From positions 1 to 7,770 of the forward strand of contig JAFGEH010000031.1 in NCBI GenBank assembly GCA_016931665.1: a stretch of 7,770 bases of DNA, read 5' to 3'. The notes below the pieces were generated by a model. It did not search any database and was not told the origin of the DNA. It saw only the letters and a program-made list of their open reading frames with translations. This document shows, piece by piece, positions 1 through 6,953 of this stretch. A program made the position numbers and the translations under genes. How positions within the stretch are numbered: position 1 is the stretch's first letter; every line of letters begins with the position of its first letter. This stretch comes from Candidatus Cloacimonadota bacterium. Lineage in GTDB: Bacteria; Cloacimonadota; Cloacimonadia; Cloacimonadales; TCS61.

Positions 1-1
1 C

Positions 2-313
2 TCTTCCTATCATGAGAAGAGGGATGTAATGCTGGCAGCCTTCGAGAAATACATGCCGGAAGGTGTGACCTGGACCCGGCCGGAAGGTGGGCTCTTCCTG
101 TTCCTGACCCTGCCTCCTCACATGGATGCCGCTGAACTCTTTCCGAAAGCCATTGAAAAGAAAGTTGCCTTTGTGATCGGTTCTGAATTCCATTGCGACG
201 GCAGTGGCAAGAATACCATGCGCATCAATTTCTCCTATGTTTCCAAAGAAAAGAACGTGGAAGGAGTGAAAAGACTGGCTCAGGTGATCCGGGAAGAAAT
301 GGAGAAGAAATAG
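2..313 (+). CDS. PLP-dependent class I/II aminotransferase, C-terminal part (5' end outside window)
   Basis: The reading frame is open from base 2 and ends at TAG 311-313, giving about 103 C-terminal residues of a protein whose start lies outside the window. The sequence fits the small C-terminal domain of fold-type I aminotransferases of the LysN/2-aminoadipate transaminase and MocR-like branch. It shows a WTRPEGGLFLFLTLP segment (about bases 71-115), then a VAFVIGSEFHCDG segment where the family usually has VAFVPGxxF, then NTMRINFS. The Arg encoded at 221-223 is the family's conserved substrate-carboxylate-binding arginine. The PLP lysine would lie in the missing part. Such enzymes move an amino group between an amino acid and a 2-oxo acid in the cytoplasm. 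The exact substrate cannot be read from this fragment. The neighbouring asd and aspartokinase genes make a role in amino-acid metabolism plausible but do not prove it. Confidence 0.88.
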   Translation, partial: SSYHEKRDVMLAAFEKYMPEGVTWTRPEGGLFLFLTLPPHMDAAELFPKAIEKKVAFVIGSEFHCDGSGKNTMRINFSYVSKEKNVEGVKRLAQVIREEMEKK

Positions 314-334
314 ATACTGCCTGCATCTTAATTT

Positions 335-368
335 GGGGGATGGATCCTGTTGATTCGTCCCTTTTTTT
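335..368 (+). terminator. Putative intrinsic terminator or attenuator hairpin just upstream of asd
   Basis: GGGATGGA (337-344) can pair with TTCGTCCC (354-361) across a 9-nt loop, giving an 8-bp stem with two G-T wobbles. A run of seven T follows at 362-368. This is the form of a Rho-independent terminator. It lies between the aminotransferase stop (313) and the asd start (381). Only 12 nt separate the T run from the asd ATG, so no downstream promoter can fit. asd must therefore be reached by read-through or controlled attenuation, or the hairpin terminates poorly. The stem has wobbles, so efficiency is uncertain. Confidence 0.5.
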
Positions 369-369
369 G

Positions 370-376
370 GGGAGTG
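370..376 (+). promoter_or_regulatory. Ribosome binding site of asd
   Basis: A purine-rich GGGAGTG stretch lies a few bases before the ATG at 381, with GGAG at 371-374 leaving a 6-nt spacer. It supports this start. It follows the T7 run directly. Its GGGA (370-373) could pair with TCCC (358-361), the same bases that close the upstream hairpin, so the two structures would exclude each other. Whether that happens is inference. Confidence 0.6.
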
Positions 377-380
377 GAAC

Positions 381-1385
381 ATGAGTTTCAGGGTGGCTGT
401 ACTGGGTGCTACCGGGGCAGTTGGCCGGGAAATGATTAAAATCCTGGAAGAAAGGGATTTCCCGGTGAGTGAACTGCTACCTCTGGCCACGGAAAGATCA
501 GCCGGCAGCAGCATAGTCTTTCAGGGCAGGGAGATAACCGTTACCAGAGTTAATGCCGAGAGTTTCAAAGGTACCGATCTCGCCCTGTTCAGTGCCGGCA
601 GTGCAGCTTCCCGGCAATATGCTCACCCGGCTGTAACAGCCGGCGCCATTGTCATTGACAACAGCAGCGCTTTCCGCCAGGATCCGCAGGTTCCTCTGGT
701 GATTCCGGAAGTTAATCCCGAAGATTTGGCCTCACATCACGGTCTTATCGCCAATCCCAATTGCTCGACCATTCAGCTGGTAATGGTTTTAAAACCCATC
801 TATGACCGTTTCGGGCTGGAGAGGATCATCTGCAGTACCTATCAATCGGTTTCGGGAACGGGTAACCGGGCCATAGCAGAGCTGCGGGAACAATCCCTGG
901 CTGTGCTGAAGGGGGAACCCGTGGCAAGCCGGGTTTATCCTCATCAGATAGCCTTTAACGTTTTGCCTCATATCGATGTATTGGATGCTGACGGCTATAG
1001 TTTCGAAGAGATCAAGATGATCAATGAAACACGGAAAATCCTGCATGATCCTGTTCTCTGGCTGAATGTTACCACCGTCCGCGTTCCCGTGTTCTATGGC
1101 CATTCCGAATCAGTTTACCTCGAAACCACAAAAGAAGCTGATATCGCAGAGATCCGTTCCCTGCTGAAATCTGCACCCGGAGTGAAAGTTCTGGATAACC
1201 CGGGGCAAAACCTTTATCCACTGGCGATAATGAGTGAGAGGGATGATGCCGTAATGGTCGGCAGGATCCGTCGTGACCAGGTAAATAGACGCGGTTTCAA
1301 TCTCTGGATCGTAGCCAATAACCTCAGGAAAGGAGCAGCCCTGAATGCTGTTCAGATAGCCGAACTGGTGGCTCGGAAAAAATGA
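381..1385 (+). CDS. asd: Aspartate-semialdehyde dehydrogenase
   Basis: This enzyme carries out the NADPH-dependent reduction of L-aspartyl-4-phosphate to L-aspartate 4-semialdehyde, the branch-point step to lysine/diaminopimelate, threonine and methionine in the cytoplasm. The protein has 334 residues, normal for the family. The N-terminal Rossmann nucleotide-binding motif GATGAVG is at residues 9-15. The NPNCST motif at 126-131 supplies the catalytic nucleophile Cys128. Gln155 lies in the STYQSVSG segment, and EEIKM at 209-213 is a substrate-binding stretch. RVPVFYGHS at 234-242 supplies the substrate arginine (Arg234) and the general-base histidine (His241). All key residues are present, so the enzyme should be active. 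The ATG at 381 is chosen because the Rossmann strand begins at once and GGAG lies 6 nt upstream. The stop overlaps the aspartokinase start (ATGA, 1382-1385), which implies one transcript and translational coupling with the enzyme that makes its substrate. Confidence 0.97.
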   Translation: MSFRVAVLGATGAVGREMIKILEERDFPVSELLPLATERSAGSSIVFQGREITVTRVNAESFKGTDLALFSAGSAASRQYAHPAVTAGAIVIDNSSAFRQDPQVPLVIPEVNPEDLASHHGLIANPNCSTIQLVMVLKPIYDRFGLERIICSTYQSVSGTGNRAIAELREQSLAVLKGEPVASRVYPHQIAFNVLPHIDVLDADGYSFEEIKMINETRKILHDPVLWLNVTTVRVPVFYGHSESVYLETTKEADIAEIRSLLKSAPGVKVLDNPGQNLYPLAIMSERDDAVMVGRIRRDQVNRRGFNLWIVANNLRKGAALNAVQIAELVARKK

Positions 1386-2572
1386 AGACAGTTGTTCAGA
1401 AATTTGGCGGGACCTCCCTTAACTCACGGGAAACGAGATTGCAGGCAGCAGCACAGGTTAAAGCCTGCCTGGAAAGCGGATATGCACCGGTTGTAGTAGT
1501 ATCCGCCCTGGGCCGGAGAGGTGAACCCTATGCCACCGATACCCTGCTGGAGTTGCTGCAGAAAGAGGAATTACCAGTTTCCGACCGTGAAAGTGATCTG
1601 CTGCTCTCCTGCGGTGAGATCATTGCCGCAGTTTTAATGTCTGGTACCTTGCAGAGCCAGGGTATGCCCGCCAGGGCTTTCACCGGCACCCAGGCCGGGA
1701 TTTTCACCAGCGCTGAATTCGGTTCAGCCTGTATCCGGGAGATTGATCCTGTATTGATAAGTGAAACAATTACCCGGGGCCTGATTCCGGTGGTAGCCGG
1801 ATTTCAGGGCTGCACAGCCACTGGAGAAATCACTACCCTGGGGCGAGGAGGCACCGATACCACGGCCGTGGCGCTGGCGGTTGCCCTACAGGCTGAGCGG
1901 GTGGAGATCTACAGCGATGTCTGCGGTATTATGACCGCCGATCCGAAATTGCTGCCTGAGGCCCGCATTATAACCCGCCTGGCTTACGAAGAGGCTTTTG
2001 AATTGTCCCATCAGGGCGCACGGGTCATTCATCCCCGGGCTGTGGAACTGGCCAGAGCAGCTGGATTGCCGATTCATTTAAGGTCAACTTTTCAAAAAGA
2101 AGGACCATCCACAATCATTCACCATTTTCACTCCGACCGGCCGATCATCGGTGTGGTTAAACGCGATGAAATAGCCTTTATCAGTATTATTCCCAACACT
2201 GCCAGCGATTATGCAACCGGGGTAAAAGTATTCCAGTTGCTCGCGTCCCGGGCGGTCAGTGTGGATTTTATCGATATCAGGCCGGATGAGATAACCTTTA
2301 TTATCACTCGCAGCCAGTTGCAGCAGGTGGATTCCCTGCTCAAAGAGAATGGTTTTCAATATACCTTATCAACCGAATTTGTTATGATTTCGGTGGTCGG
2401 AGCAGGCATGACGGGTCTGCCGGGGGTAATGACCCGGATAGTGGAATGCCTACGGAAAGAAGGGATAACGATCCATCAAACTACAGATTCTCACCACTCC
2501 ATTTCCTGCCTGATCCGGCAGCCACAGGAAAAACCGGCCCTGCTGGCCCTGCACAAAGAATTTGACTTGTAA
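1382..2572 (+). CDS. dapG: Aspartate kinase, monofunctional, DapG-like with C-terminal ACT domains
   Basis: This enzyme phosphorylates L-aspartate with ATP to L-aspartyl-4-phosphate, the first committed step of the aspartate family. The protein has 396 residues. The kinase domain (about 1-235) shows KFGGTS at 7-12, the SALGRRGEPYATDTLL region at 41-56, SCGE at 76-79, TTLGRGGTDTTAV at 151-163, YSDVCGIMTADP at 177-188 and HPRA at 217-220. Two ACT-type regulatory domains follow (about 255-330 and 335-396); the second carries GLPGVMTRIVECLRKEGI at 345-362. From memory of the family, the segments VSVDFIDI and TTDSHHS resemble Bacillus DapG, the diaminopimelate-inhibited isozyme, more than the LysC type. 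The gene order asd-aspartokinase also matches the Bacillus asd-dapG order. The effector is not proven by sequence, so lysC would be an acceptable neutral symbol. The start overlaps the asd stop by 4 nt. Confidence 0.93.
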   Translation: MKTVVQKFGGTSLNSRETRLQAAAQVKACLESGYAPVVVVSALGRRGEPYATDTLLELLQKEELPVSDRESDLLLSCGEIIAAVLMSGTLQSQGMPARAFTGTQAGIFTSAEFGSACIREIDPVLISETITRGLIPVVAGFQGCTATGEITTLGRGGTDTTAVALAVALQAERVEIYSDVCGIMTADPKLLPEARIITRLAYEEAFELSHQGARVIHPRAVELARAAGLPIHLRSTFQKEGPSTIIHHFHSDRPIIGVVKRDEIAFISIIPNTASDYATGVKVFQLLASRAVSVDFIDIRPDEITFIITRSQLQQVDSLLKENGFQYTLSTEFVMISVVGAGMTGLPGVMTRIVECLRKEGITIHQTTDSHHSISCLIRQPQEKPALLALHKEFDL

Positions 2573-2589
2573 ATTGCGCTGTTTATATG
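2562..2589 (+). promoter_or_regulatory. Possible sigma70-like promoter for the cNMP-domain/AI-2E gene pair
   Basis: TTGACT (2562-2567) differs from the consensus -35 by one base. After 16 nt comes TATATG (2584-2589), which matches four of six -10 positions. The -35 lies in the last codons of the aspartokinase gene, and transcription would start near 2597, before the ribosome site at 2608. I see no terminator in the 48-nt gap, so read-through from the asd operon is equally possible. Promoter rules in this lineage may also differ from the sigma70 consensus. Confidence 0.33.
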
Positions 2590-2607
2590 TGACTTAAGTT
2601 CATTAAC

Positions 2608-2613
2608 GAGGAG
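2608..2613 (+). promoter_or_regulatory. Strong ribosome binding site of the cNMP-domain gene
   Basis: GAGGAG, 7 nt before ATG 2621, is the clearest Shine-Dalgarno sequence in the window. It settles the start at 2621 over the in-frame ATG at 2651, which has no comparable upstream site. Confidence 0.75.
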
Positions 2614-2620
2614 AAGGTTA

Positions 2621-3097
2621 ATGAGAAAGAAAAAAGAACTCACAGCTGTAATGAATGAAGAAAAAGACCTGCTGAAATTCCTGCTGACCATTGATTTGTT
2701 CCGGGACCTGAGCAAGCTGGAAAGAAAAAATCTGATCAAATACATCTACCTCAGGCAATACAGGAAGGGCGAGATCATCTTTAAAAAGGGTTACCCCAAC
2801 GTGGTAATGTACATAGTGCGGGAGGGTCGCCTGCGGGTAATGCTTTCGGACAGTGATGACCTGGAAATGAATATTCTGAAGCCGAAGGATTTCTTCGGAG
2901 AGATTGGCTTGTTCCTGGAAGAAAGCAGGACGGCTACGGTGGAAGCCCAGGAGGATTCAGTGCTGCTGGCAATTTCCAAGCGTGATCTGAGTACCTTTAT
3001 CGCCCGTTTCCCCCGGGCCGGGGTAAAAATTCTCTACCGGTTGGGCGAGATCCTCAGCCAGAACCTGATCAAAACCAATCAAACCATTACCCATTAG
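2621..3097 (+). CDS. Stand-alone cyclic-nucleotide-binding domain protein
   Basis: The protein has 158 residues and consists almost only of a Crp/PKA-type cNMP-binding beta-barrel (about residues 21-125) plus C-terminal helices. A Lys/Glu-rich N-terminus precedes the first helix, and LTIDLFRDLSKLERKNL (22-38) is the usual lead-in helix. The barrel has the KGEIIFKKG turn (49-57). The phosphate-binding cassette is at 92-107: FGEIGLF with Gly93 and Glu94, then ESRTATV with Arg103. The Glu and Arg that normally contact ribose and cyclic phosphate are both present, so nucleotide binding is plausible, though many such domains bind nothing known. There is no helix-turn-helix after residue 125, no kinase and no membrane segment, so it is not a Crp/Fnr transcription factor. 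It ends 7 nt before an AI-2E family membrane-protein gene, suggesting co-transcription and possibly a regulatory partnership. No direct target can be read from sequence. Confidence 0.88.
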   Translation: MRKKKELTAVMNEEKDLLKFLLTIDLFRDLSKLERKNLIKYIYLRQYRKGEIIFKKGYPNVVMYIVREGRLRVMLSDSDDLEMNILKPKDFFGEIGLFLEESRTATVEAQEDSVLLAISKRDLSTFIARFPRAGVKILYRLGEILSQNLIKTNQTITH

Positions 3098-3104
3098 GTG
3101 TAAC

Positions 3105-4169
3105 ATGCAGAAGTCAACTTTCCTCAGATGGATCCTGCGGCTGCTCGGTTTGCTGATCATTATAGCAGCTTTCCTGTTTTATCGCCATATTTTCGCTTAT
3201 CTGGTAGTTTCCTTTATCTGCGCCTATCTCATTTCTCCTGTTATAAATTATGCTGAGAGATACAATATCCCGCGCCCGGTTTCCATTCTCGTGGTTTATG
3301 TCATTCTAGCCTTCCTGCTGGTATTCATCTTCAATATCATCATTCCCCAGCTCATCCAGCAGGGTGTGGATTTTGCCCGGACTATTCAGCGTTTCCTGGA
3401 TAATCAGGAATCCCTCAGTATTCATTCTCTGGGCTGGGATAAGTTATCCAATTTTATCCTGAGCATTGAGTCGCGATTCCCCAAACTGGCAGTGGATGAG
3501 CAGATTAAATCCTTCCTTAGCCAGGACAAGATCAATGACCTTATCGCCAAAATACCCAATATTTTTCAGAGTCTGGTCAATCTGCTGGCTTTTCTCATTG
3601 TAATTCCGGTAGTGGTATTCTTTATTCTGAAGGATGAAAGGAATTTCACGCGATCCATATTTTCCAGTATCAGCAACCGCTATTTCGAATTTTCACTGTA
3701 TCTCTGGCAGGAAATTGAAGCCAGCTTCGGCCGCTTCTTCCGGGCGTTGCTCCTGGAAACCCTGCTGGTGGCCGTGATGTCCATTATCGGCCTGCTGATC
3801 CTGAATATTCCCAATGCCATCATCCTGGGCCTGATCGTCGGCCTGGCCAACCCGATCAAATATTTCGGACCCTTCATCGGGGCAGTCCCCACCATTCTGG
3901 TCATATTACTGGGACCAACTCCCAATGTTTATGTCTTCTATGTTGCCATCATGTTCTTCATTGTGCAGCAGATCGACAGCCTGATCCTGTTTCCCTGGAT
4001 GGTGGGGAAAAGTATGAACATGCATCCCCTCATCGTTCTGTTGACGGTTATCGCCGGTGGTTATGCCTACGGGATACTGGGCATGCTGTTCGGTGTTCCC
4101 ATTGTCTTCCTGATCAAGACCATCATTCAGGTGTCCCTTAAAAGTCTTAAGCAATTTGAAATTATCTGA
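3105..4169 (+). CDS. AI-2E/PerM family polytopic membrane protein (transporter)
   Basis: The protein has 354 residues, typical for the AI-2E transporter (TqsA/PerM/YdiK/YtvI) family. Members are inner-membrane proteins; characterised ones export autoinducer-2 or act in Na+/H+ antiport. Hydrophobic segments lie at about 8-26, 28-46, 59-80, 157-176, 215-234, 237-248, 256-270, 275-293 and 306-340. A long soluble stretch at about 82-155 lies between the third and fourth, as is usual for the family. Family signatures are FFILKDER (172-179), the NPIKYFGPFIGAVP loop (249-262), IDSLILFPWMVGKS (290-303) and MHPLIVLL...GILGMLFGVP (306-332). Substrate cannot be assigned, and AI-2 transport should not be assumed from the family name. 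An AGG at 3096-3098 overlapping the upstream stop serves ATG 3105. The short 7-nt gap suggests an operon with the cNMP-domain gene. Confidence 0.92.
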   Translation: MQKSTFLRWILRLLGLLIIIAAFLFYRHIFAYLVVSFICAYLISPVINYAERYNIPRPVSILVVYVILAFLLVFIFNIIIPQLIQQGVDFARTIQRFLDNQESLSIHSLGWDKLSNFILSIESRFPKLAVDEQIKSFLSQDKINDLIAKIPNIFQSLVNLLAFLIVIPVVVFFILKDERNFTRSIFSSISNRYFEFSLYLWQEIEASFGRFFRALLLETLLVAVMSIIGLLILNIPNAIILGLIVGLANPIKYFGPFIGAVPTILVILLGPTPNVYVFYVAIMFFIVQQIDSLILFPWMVGKSMNMHPLIVLLTVIAGGYAYGILGMLFGVPIVFLIKTIIQVSLKSLKQFEII

Positions 4170-4376
4170 TTCTTATTCAATCCCTTATACACAAATCCCG
4201 GCACTTGTTGGCGAATACTGCCACCAGACTGATTTTCTGAACCCTAAGCCTTCAGACAGCTCTCTCAGGATGAATGTCCCTGAATTAAATGATTTTTATT
4301 CTTTCCTTCAGGATAAATTCTTTACACAGGATCAACCCGTCATTATTCTGCAATTATCTTTAAAGAAGAGGTTATA
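4170..4376 (+). other. 207-nt intergenic stretch with no convincing gene
   Basis: By eye this stretch is more AT-rich than the genes on either side, as expected for a non-coding spacer. I see no strong hairpin with a T run, no tRNA-like fold and no clean -35/-10 pair. A frame starting at TTG 4156, inside the end of the preceding gene, stays open to TAA 4375-4377. It would encode about 73 residues, or 35 from ATG 4270, but neither start has a good ribosome site and the product resembles nothing I know. The promoter of the peptidase operon probably lies here, but I cannot place it. Confidence 0.5.
4365..4371 (+). promoter_or_regulatory. Ribosome binding site of the M6 peptidase gene
   Basis: GAAGAGG ends 5 nt before ATG 4377. 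Together with the basic-then-hydrophobic signal peptide encoded right after the ATG, it supports this start. Confidence 0.6.
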
Positions 4377-6953
4377 ATGAGAAGAACAATTATCGCACTC
4401 ACACTGTTCTTACTGTCACTTAATCTGGGGGCAGCCTATATCGAGAATCTGGATACAGTGATCCGGCAGCCGGATGGACGCGAGATCCACTGTTATGCCA
4501 GTGGCGATGAATTCTACAACTGGCTGCATGATGAACAGGGCTTCACCATCATCCAGAGCTGGGAAGACGGGTATTATTATTATGCCGAGCAGGAGGGCGA
4601 TTTCTTAAGGCCTTCCCTGTGTCAGGTGGGTGAGACGGATCCGGCACTGTACGGCTTAACACCCCATAGCAGAATATCTCCGGCACTCATCAATGCCAAA
4701 GCAGAAGCTTACTGGGAGGCTATGGGAACGGAAATCCGCTGCTCCACCCGGGGGCTTCTCAATAATATTGTTGTATATATCCGCTTCGCCGATCAAGAGG
4801 AATTTCCCGATCCCAGATCGTTCTATGAACAGAAATTCAATGACACCACTCCGGGAGAAGTTTCCCTGCGCAGTTATTACGATGAGGTAAGCTATGGTGA
4901 ACTGGAACTGATTTCCTATCATTATCCCGTATGTGAGCCGGAGGTGAATTTCTCATATCAGGATCCTCATCCCCGCAGTTATTTCCTGCCTTATCATCCC
5001 AGTCAGAATCCGGAGGGCTACCAGCCGTGGGAGAGAACCGAACGTGAGCATCAGCTACTGGCAGATGCCGTTAACGCCGTCAGCGCCCAGATACCCGAGG
5101 ACCTGGATATAGATTACAACGATGACGGCTATGTGGACAATGTCTGCTTCATCATTCGCGGAGTGCATTCCGCCTGGGCGGACCTGCTCTGGGCCCACCG
5201 CTGGGCTCTATATTCTAATAATGTTTATATCAATGGATTACGGGTCTGGGATTATACATTCCAGCCGGAAAATCAGAATACCGTACGCATCCTGGCCCAT
5301 GAAATGTTCCATGCCCTGGGTGCGCCGGACCTCTATCACTACAATTTCGACGGCATCGCGCCTGCTGGTCCCTGGGATATCATGCACAACGGATTCGTGC
5401 ACATGGGGGCTCACATGAAATACAAGTACGGGGGCTGGATCGAAGCTATACCTGAAATCACCGCCAGCGGCTTCTATACACTTCAACCCCTGACCTCTGA
5501 CACCGAAAACTGCTTCCGGATCAATTCGCCCTATTCCACCAGCGAGTATTTTATGGTGGAATACCGTAAACAGGACCTTGATTCCTATGAAAGATACCTG
5601 CCCGGTTCCGGCCTGCTGGTCTATCGCATCGTCGAAGACTTGAACGGGAATGCCGGAGGTCCACCCGACGAAGTTTACATCTACCGGCAGCATGGGACAA
5701 TAATGGATAATGGCTCCATTATAACCGCCAATTTCTGTTATGAAGAAGACCGCCGGGAGATCAACGACTACACTGATCCCTCCTGTTTTCTCAGTCAGGG
5801 CCAGGCCGGTGGCTTGAACATCCACAGCATTCAGACAGCTGATGAAACGATCACTTTTTACGTGGATTTCGCGGAAGAGGCAATCCCACCGCTGCTGACG
5901 ATTACCAGTCCAGAATCCGGCGCCGTGCTCGCTCCGGGCCTGGAACTGATCACCTTCGATGTCAGCAGTGAATTCGGCGTACTGGAATACATAGCGCTTT
6001 ACATCGATTATGTTATGATGATGGAATCCACCTGGCCTTTCTATGATTATGAATGGATCATCGGCGAGGAAGATCTGGGAGTTCATGACATCAGACTGAT
6101 AGCTTACAACTCATTGGGTCTGGGGGCCAGTAACAGCCGTGAGGTGAGAGTAATCGACCCTGCCGCTGAGAACTGGTTCGCCTGGTTCACGGAAGACCCG
6201 GTTTACGACGGTTATGGCCGGGGTTGCATTCAGATTATGGCGGCGGTGGATTTCAATCTGGGTGATCGGGATTACTACGTGAAGAAAGTAGCCCTGAATA
6301 TCGAACCTGATCCCTATGGCCAGCCGGAAACACCGGGACTGATCGGCTGCCAGATCGTCGAATTCAATCAGGGAATTACCGATAATGTGCTACTCGATAT
6401 CGGGGAATTCATCTCACCTTTAACCGGAAGATACGAATATGACGTTTACAGCCAGTTGCCGGTCTCAGGCAGGATCGCCGTAGTTATGGACCTTCATTCT
6501 TACCAGCTGATACTGTTCGATATCACCGGCACTTCCGGGCACAGCTGGCTCACCGAGACCGACCGCCCCTGGGTGGATGCCGTGGCCAGCGGGATTATCG
6601 GAGCAGCCGATATTTCCCTGCTGCTCAGCACCGATCCCACTTTCTCGGATGAATTGTACCTGCCTCCTGCTCCCGGTCTCTCCCTCTCTAATTATCCCAA
6701 TCCCTTCAATCCGGAAACCACCATCAGCTTCCAGCTGCCAGCTGAATGTCAGAAAGCTGAACTGACAATCTATAACATCAAAGGTCAAAAATTACGTTCT
6801 TTCCCCCTGAACCCATCAACTTCTGAACTCATGAACTCAATAACCTGGAACGGTCTGGATATTCAGGGAAATAAGATGAGCAGCGGCGTCTACTTCTACC
6901 GGCTGCAGGCCGGGACTCAGAATTACAGCCGGAAAATGGTGCTGCTGAAATGA
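4377..6953 (+). CDS. Secreted M6-family zinc metallopeptidase with type IX secretion-style C-terminal sorting domain
   Basis: The protein has 858 residues. Residues 1-19 form a signal peptide (MRRT, then a hydrophobic core, probable cut near LGA-AY). A prodomain-like region (about 21-120) carries the GDEFYNWL and DGYYYYA style seen before M6 catalytic domains. The catalytic domain (about 125-495) has the zinc site HEMFHALGAPD at 308-318 (His308, Glu309, His312, Asp318, the HExxHxxGxxD pattern of immune-inhibitor-A-type M6 enzymes). It also has GPWDIM (331-336, the methionine-turn region), EYFMVEYR (390-397) and PGSGLLVYRI (409-418). An acidic loop, DIDYNDDGYVD (244-254), looks like a calcium-binding loop. 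A bacterial Ig-like domain spans about 503-594, and a beta-rich region of unknown type about 595-766. The tail at about 767-858, with NYPNPFNPE (772-780) and SGVYFYRL (836-843), matches type A Por sorting domains. The protein is thus probably exported by Sec and then moved to the surface by a type IX system. Substrate is unknown. Its stop overlaps the next gene (ATGA). Confidence 0.93.
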   Translation: MRRTIIALTLFLLSLNLGAAYIENLDTVIRQPDGREIHCYASGDEFYNWLHDEQGFTIIQSWEDGYYYYAEQEGDFLRPSLCQVGETDPALYGLTPHSRISPALINAKAEAYWEAMGTEIRCSTRGLLNNIVVYIRFADQEEFPDPRSFYEQKFNDTTPGEVSLRSYYDEVSYGELELISYHYPVCEPEVNFSYQDPHPRSYFLPYHPSQNPEGYQPWERTEREHQLLADAVNAVSAQIPEDLDIDYNDDGYVDNVCFIIRGVHSAWADLLWAHRWALYSNNVYINGLRVWDYTFQPENQNTVRILAHEMFHALGAPDLYHYNFDGIAPAGPWDIMHNGFVHMGAHMKYKYGGWIEAIPEITASGFYTLQPLTSDTENCFRINSPYSTSEYFMVEYRKQDLDSYERYLPGSGLLVYRIVEDLNGNAGGPPDEVYIYRQHGTIMDNGSIITANFCYEEDRREINDYTDPSCFLSQGQAGGLNIHSIQTADETITFYVDFAEEAIPPLLTITSPESGAVLAPGLELITFDVSSEFGVLEYIALYIDYVMMMESTWPFYDYEWIIGEEDLGVHDIRLIAYNSLGLGASNSREVRVIDPAAENWFAWFTEDPVYDGYGRGCIQIMAAVDFNLGDRDYYVKKVALNIEPDPYGQPETPGLIGCQIVEFNQGITDNVLLDIGEFISPLTGRYEYDVYSQLPVSGRIAVVMDLHSYQLILFDITGTSGHSWLTETDRPWVDAVASGIIGAADISLLLSTDPTFSDELYLPPAPGLSLSNYPNPFNPETTISFQLPAECQKAELTIYNIKGQKLRSFPLNPSTSELMNSITWNGLDIQGNKMSSGVYFYRLQAGTQNYSRKMVLLK

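Noticed and set aside
193..384. A 63-codon + strand frame across the aminotransferase end and the asd leader
   Set aside because: It overlaps the aminotransferase frame and the hairpin, and the product has no family resemblance.
2621..3097. Crp/Fnr transcription factor call for the cNMP-domain protein
   Set aside because: The protein ends about 30 residues after the barrel and has no winged helix-turn-helix.
4156..4191. TTGAAA (4156) with TATACA (4186), considered as a promoter for the peptidase gene
   Set aside because: The spacing is 24 nt, too long for a sigma70 promoter, and no better -10 is placed between them.
4266..4332. Three copies of CAGGAT (4266, 4309, 4327) in the intergenic gap, considered as operator repeats
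   Set aside because: Six-base matches with irregular spacing (43 and 18 nt) are expected by chance; flanking bases are not shared.
5238..6086. A 282-codon open frame on the minus strand inside the M6 peptidase gene
   Set aside because: It lies wholly antisense to a gene with an intact catalytic domain, has no recognisable domain, signal or ribosome site, and is best explained by the codon composition of the sense gene.
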